Below are positions 13,717-17,224 of a stretch of 17,224 bases of DNA, one piece after another. The stretch comes from DAOTUB01 sp034437455 (GTDB lineage: Bacteria; Chloroflexota; Anaerolineae; B4-G1): positions 1 to 17,224 of the forward strand of contig DAOTUB010000115.1 of assembly GCA_034437455.1 (NCBI GenBank), in the 5' to 3' direction. The notes below the pieces were generated by a model, which was not told the DNA's origin, ran no database searches, and saw only the letters and a program-made list of their open reading frames with translations. A program made the translations under genes and the position numbers. Every line of letters begins with the position of its first letter. Positions within the stretch are counted from its first letter, which is position 1.

Positions 13717-13734
13717 CTCTCAGTAACGTGAGAG
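13717..13734. promoter_or_regulatory. Inverted repeat over the predicted ATPase transcription start
   Basis: CTCTCA-GTAACG-TGAGAG is a perfect six-base inverted repeat with a six-base centre, four bases downstream of the -10 box. Its position would suit a repressor operator or a short hairpin at the mRNA 5' end. No regulator gene is adjacent, so the function is a guess. Confidence 0.4.
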
Positions 13735-13766
13735 CCTTTCGTAATTCATCGTGCATCAAGGAGTGT

Positions 13767-16565
13767 ATGGAAACCGAAACCATTCCGTGGCATAGCCGTT
13801 CCATTCAAGAGGCAGCAAGAGAACTGGGAACGGATACAGAAACTGGACTGACCCCCGCCGACGCCGAGGCTCGCCTGGAGCAGTATGGGTTCAATGAACT
13901 GGCCGAGCGACCTCGGCCGGGCTTTTGGCAATTGTTGTTGAGACAGTTCAACGATTTCATCGTCATCATGCTCATCGTCGCCTCCGTTGTCTCCTTCCTG
14001 TTGGGGGAGGTGATAGAGGCCGGCGCGATCATGGCCATCGTCATCCTCAACGCCGTATTGGGCGTGATCCAGGAGGGCAAGGCGGAAGAAGCTCTGGCGG
14101 CGCTCAAAAAGATGGCCGCCCCCGAGGCTCGCGTGCTGCGTGATGGGCACCGCGTGACCGTCCCGGCCCGCGAGCTGGCACCCGGCGACGTCGTCTTTCT
14201 CGAAGCGGGCAACTATATCCCGGCTGACCTGCGCCTGATCAAGAGCGTCAATCTCAAGGTCGACGAGGCGTCGCTGACGGGTGAATCGGTGCCCGTGGAA
14301 AAAAAGGCCGACTTGACGCTATCGGAGGAAGCGCCCCTGGGAGATCGGGACAACTGCGCCTTTATGGGCGCCACGGTCACCTATGGACGAGGGGCGGGCA
14401 TCGTCGTCTCCACCGGTATGCAGACGCAGATCGGCCTCATCGCCGAGATGATCCAATCTTACGAAGAGGAGCCTACCCCTCTCCAGGTTCGCCTGGATCA
14501 ACTGGGGCGCTGGCTAGGATGGGGAGCGCTGATCATCTGCGCCATCGTCTTTATCGAGGCACTCATTCAGGATATCGACCTGGCCGTCGTCACCAGCCAG
14601 GGGGTGATCCCCTACCTGATGCAAGCCCAGGAGCGGATCGTGGAACTGTTCATCGTCGCCGTCAGCCTGGCCATCGCCGCCGTGCCAGAGGGACTGGCCG
14701 CCGTCGTCACCATCTGCCTGGCGTTGGGGATGCGCGAGATGGTGCGCCGACACGCGCTCATCCGCCGCTTGCCGGCGGTAGAGACGCTCGGCTCGGCTAC
14801 GGTCATCTGCTCCGACAAGACGGGCACGCTGACCCAGAACGAGATGACGGCTGTGCGGCTCTATGTGGCGAACCTGCGGCTGGACGTGGGCGGCGAGGGG
14901 TATCAGCCCGAGGGCACATTCGACAACTATGGCGATCCAGTTGACCCTCACGATAACGCCGAAATTATGAAACTGCTCACCGGATCCTTGCTCTGCTCCG
15001 ATGCTCAATTGGAACGGCTTGAACCGGAGGAGGATGGCGGGCAGTATCGCATGGTGGGCGATCCAACGGAAGGGGCGCTGGTGGTGGCGGCGGCCAAGGC
15101 CGGCTTGTGGCGCGACGAGGTCGAAGAGCGGCTGCCCCGCGTGGCCGAGATCCCTTTCGATAGCGATCGCAAGCGCATGACAACCATTCATCAAAAGGGA
15201 GAGGCGGAATACATCGCCTACGTCAAAGGAGCGCCTGACGTGATCCTGCCGTTCTGCGGTACCATCCTGGAGGAAGGCACGGACGTGTCGCTCACGCCCG
15301 GTCGGCGCAACCACATCGAAAACACCATCCGCGATCTGGGACAGGAGGGGTTGCGGGTATTGGCCGTGACCTACCGCCCCCTGGAGCGCCTGCCCGATGA
15401 ATTGGACGCCAAAAAAGTCGAAAAAGACCTGTCGCTGATCGGGCTGGTGGCGATGACCGACCCGGCCCGACCAGAGGTCAAACCGGCGGTGGAAAAAGCG
15501 CGGCGGGCGGGCATCCGCACGATGATGATCACGGGCGACTATCCCGACACCGCCCGCGCCATCGCCCAGCAGATCGACCTGATACGTCCTTACGGCGAGG
15601 TGCTCACCGGCGCGGAACTGGAGAGCATGTCCGAAGCGCAGTTGGTCGACCGCATAGACGACGTGGACGTCTTTGCCCGCGTCTCGCCCCAGCACAAGGT
15701 GCGCATCGTCGAGGCGCTCAAGGCGCGGGACCAGGTAGTCGCGATGACGGGCGACGGCGTCAACGACGCCCCGGCGCTCAAGCGCGCCGCCATCGGCGTG
15801 GCGATGGGCATCACCGGCACCGACGTCACCAAAGAGACGGCGGACATGGTGCTCACCGACGACAACTATGCCTCCATCGTCTCGGCCGTCGAGCAGGGGC
15901 GCATCATCTATTCCAATATCCGCAAGTTTGTCTACTACCTGATCTCGTGCAACCTGGCCGAGATCATGGTCATCTTCCTGACCACGCTGGCCGGGCAGCC
16001 GCCACCGTTGACGGCGATCCAGTTATTGTGGCTCAACCTGCTCACCGACGGCGCGCCGGCGCTGGCCCTGGGATTGGAACACGGCGACCCGGACATTATG
16101 GAACAGCCGCCGCGCCCCCCGCGCGAGCCGATCATCAACCGGTTGATGCTCACCGGCATCATCGTGCAGACCATCGCCATCACGGCTATCGTGCTGACCG
16201 CTTATTACATCGGCTGGGCCTGGAACCCCTCAGACCTGACGCTGGCACAGACGATGGCCTTCATCACGCTTTCGACCTCCGAGTTGGCGCGGGCCTACAC
16301 CGCCCGCTCGGAGCGCGTCTCGCTGTTCCGCCTGGGCGTCTTTAGCAACAAGTTTATGCAGTACGCCGTGTTGCTCTCCATCGTCCTGCTGCTCGGCGCA
16401 GTCTATGTCCCTTTCCTCCAACCCGTCTTTAGCACGATGCCGCTGGGCGTGCGCGAGTGGACCGTCATTCTGCCGCTGCTGCTGGTGCCCTCCATCGCCG
16501 CCGAGATCACCAAGGCCGTCGTGCGGTGGCGCGGTCGTCCGCGGGAGGTGGAGGCGGCGGCGTAA
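13767..16565 (+). CDS. P-type Ca2+-transporting ATPase (P2A, SERCA-like)
   Basis: The protein pumps cations, most likely Ca2+, across the cytoplasmic membrane using ATP. From the ATG at 13767 it has 932 residues. An N-terminal cation-ATPase domain precedes the membrane helices; the actuator loop has TGES (171-174). The phosphorylated Asp is D350 in CSDKTGTLT. KGAPD (487-491) marks the nucleotide-binding domain and TGDGVNDAP (661-669) the hinge. Calcium ligands of SERCA are conserved: E308 in VPEGL, N729 and E732 in ISCNLAEI, and N757, T760 and D761 in NLLTDG. About ten membrane helices are expected, with a final C-terminal block of four. AAGGAG stands three bases before the ATG. An upstream GTG at 13728 lies too close to the predicted mRNA start. 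It is monocistronic as far as seen, and divergent from the RAMP operon. Confidence 0.93.
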   Translation: METETIPWHSRSIQEAARELGTDTETGLTPADAEARLEQYGFNELAERPRPGFWQLLLRQFNDFIVIMLIVASVVSFLLGEVIEAGAIMAIVILNAVLGVIQEGKAEEALAALKKMAAPEARVLRDGHRVTVPARELAPGDVVFLEAGNYIPADLRLIKSVNLKVDEASLTGESVPVEKKADLTLSEEAPLGDRDNCAFMGATVTYGRGAGIVVSTGMQTQIGLIAEMIQSYEEEPTPLQVRLDQLGRWLGWGALIICAIVFIEALIQDIDLAVVTSQGVIPYLMQAQERIVELFIVAVSLAIAAVPEGLAAVVTICLALGMREMVRRHALIRRLPAVETLGSATVICSDKTGTLTQNEMTAVRLYVANLRLDVGGEGYQPEGTFDNYGDPVDPHDNAEIMKLLTGSLLCSDAQLERLEPEEDGGQYRMVGDPTEGALVVAAAKAGLWRDEVEERLPRVAEIPFDSDRKRMTTIHQKGEAEYIAYVKGAPDVILPFCGTILEEGTDVSLTPGRRNHIENTIRDLGQEGLRVLAVTYRPLERLPDELDAKKVEKDLSLIGLVAMTDPARPEVKPAVEKARRAGIRTMMITGDYPDTARAIAQQIDLIRPYGEVLTGAELESMSEAQLVDRIDDVDVFARVSPQHKVRIVEALKARDQVVAMTGDGVNDAPALKRAAIGVAMGITGTDVTKETADMVLTDDNYASIVSAVEQGRIIYSNIRKFVYYLISCNLAEIMVIFLTTLAGQPPPLTAIQLLWLNLLTDGAPALALGLEHGDPDIMEQPPRPPREPIINRLMLTGIIVQTIAITAIVLTAYYIGWAWNPSDLTLAQTMAFITLSTSELARAYTARSERVSLFRLGVFSNKFMQYAVLLSIVLLLGAVYVPFLQPVFSTMPLGVREWTVILPLLLVPSIAAEITKAVVRWRGRPREVEAAA

Positions 16566-16578
16566 GCAATGAAATAGA

Positions 16579-16671
16579 CTTGGTAGATCCCAAAATGCTT
16601 TGAGGGAACTGTAGAATTCTCTGTCTCTGCGAACACGACGAGTCCAAGCCGAGCAAAATTGGATCTACCGA
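16579..16671. repeat. Possible small MITE-like inverted repeat
   Basis: GGTAGATCC (16582-16590) and GGATCTACC (16661-16669) are perfect inverted copies. The wider 20-base ends match at about 15 positions. The enclosed 70 bases contain no gene or clear hairpin. It begins 14 bases after the ATPase stop codon. It could be a non-autonomous element; no flanking target duplication is evident. Its long loop makes it a poor terminator. Confidence 0.4.
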
Positions 16672-16870
16672 GATTTTTCCTCACATTTGGCTGGCTCCCC
16701 GACCTGATCCGTTCGGCGGCTCAATGAGCGTTTGACTCTGTCTTATCGGCGCTTTAGGCCCGTGCCCAATTTGTGGTTTTGCGCCGATGGGTCTATAAGG
16801 GACTTGCAAGAAATAAAATCTCCCAGATAATGAGGTGCCGCACATAGATCGAGATATCTGGGAGGGAAAA
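16672..16870. other. Non-coding stretch leading into the transposase, with two hairpins
   Basis: No gene is seen. Two inverted repeats occur: ATCGGCGC (16745-16752) with GCGCCGAT (16781-16788), and CTCCCAGATA (16820-16829) with TATCTGGGAG (16855-16864), the latter running into the transposase ribosome binding site. The left end of the insertion sequence is probably in this stretch, but I cannot fix it without the right end. Confidence 0.45.
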
Positions 16871-17224
16871 ATGGAGCTAACATATGAAGTCAAATCGCTT
16901 TTGATTGAGACAGCCAAAGAGTTGAAAGGAAGTGCCCGGCGATTGTTTATGGCCCGAGCAGTTAAAGCGATGGGTAAAGGTGGACAACGGAGAGCGGAGC
17001 GGGAGTTAGGTTGGGATCGGGAGACCATTCGCAAAGGGGTCCAAGAACTGGAGAGTGGGGTAATCTGAATTGATGCGTGTTCCGTCCGTGGACGGAAGCG
17101 AGCTGAAGAACATTTGCCAAATCTGCTGGAAGACATCAAAGACATCGTCGACTCTCAAAGTCAAACAGATCCGAGTTTCAAGACGAGACGCCTGTACACA
17201 CGGATGAGTGCAGCCGAGGTACGG
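16871..17224 (+). pseudogene. ISAzo13-like transposase, N-terminal part, interrupted by TGA and cut by window end
   Basis: The ATG at 16871 follows GGAGGG at 16861-16866. The first 65 residues include ETAKELKGSARRLFMARAV, GKGGQRRAERELGWDRETIR and KGVQELESGVI, as I recall for the ISAzo13 (Rhodopirellula-type DDE) transposases. A TGA at 17066-17068 stops this frame. The same frame then continues with family-like sequence: IDACSVRGRKRAEEHLPNLL, EDIKDIVDSQSQTDPSFKT and RRLYTRMSAAEVR, up to the window edge. Family members usually have a Cys before the (I/V)DA motif, so a TGC or TGT to TGA change is the simplest explanation. The catalytic DDE region would lie beyond the window. Confidence 0.75.

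Noticed and set aside
13728..13766. GTG start adding 13 residues to the ATPase
   Set aside because: It sits only a few bases after the predicted transcription start and inside the inverted repeat, with no ribosome binding site; ATG 13767 has AAGGAG.
14514..15695. Long open frame (393 codons) on the minus strand opposite the ATPase gene
   Set aside because: It lies wholly inside a gene with full P-type ATPase motifs, and its product is His/Arg/Gly/Asp-rich without recognisable motifs, typical of a GC-rich antisense shadow.

Overview
This window looks like chromosomal DNA of a moderately GC-rich bacterium that uses ordinary sigma70-type promoters. The hrcA-grpE-dnaK-dnaJ-prmA order is the one known from Firmicutes and several deep lineages. 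Protein character, a four-S1-domain RpsA with an acidic tail, a RAMP-rich CRISPR-like operon and an ISAzo13-like transposase together suggest Chloroflexota (Anaerolineae or Caldilineae relatives). That placement is inference; no 16S rRNA or other phylogenetic marker was compared.

Layout. (1) 1-226: a cruciform-type repeat, then a near-consensus promoter (TTGACA-N17-TATATT) with a perfect CIRCE operator just downstream. (2) 227-6091, plus strand: the heat-shock chaperone operon hrcA, grpE, dnaK, dnaJ and then prmA. A 144-bp MITE-like element with a flanking direct repeat has inserted between dnaK and dnaJ. (3) 6073-8149, minus strand: rpsA-type S1 protein followed by infA (IF-1), converging on and overlapping prmA. 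The S1 protein ends in twelve near-identical 15-residue acidic repeats encoded by a 45-bp minisatellite. A long leader and a promoter lie upstream at 8150-8383. (4) 8494-13562, minus strand: a three-gene overlapping operon encoding a 1074-residue protein with three fused RAMP (Cas7/Csm3-like) modules around a helical insert, an unrecognised zinc-ribbon protein, and a Cas6-like RAMP protein. No Cas10, Cas1, Cas2 or CRISPR array is present in the window. (5) 13767-16565, plus strand: a complete P-type Ca2+-transporting ATPase, divergent from the RAMP operon, with back-to-back promoters. (6) 16566-17224: a possible second MITE-like inverted repeat and the start of an ISAzo13-family transposase broken by an in-frame TGA and cut by the window edge.

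How the genes work together. HrcA should repress the chaperone operon at CIRCE and be released on heat shock; GrpE, DnaK and DnaJ form the Hsp70 cycle. PrmA, IF-1 and S1 are translation-related neighbours. The RAMP operon is the accessory, potentially novel part. Its central protein resembles in layout (RAMP, helical part, RAMP, RAMP) the single-protein type III effectors such as Cas7-11/gRAMP, but it is smaller and lacks recognisable relatives of the other type III-E genes here. The Cas6-like protein would supply crRNA processing if a CRISPR array exists elsewhere.
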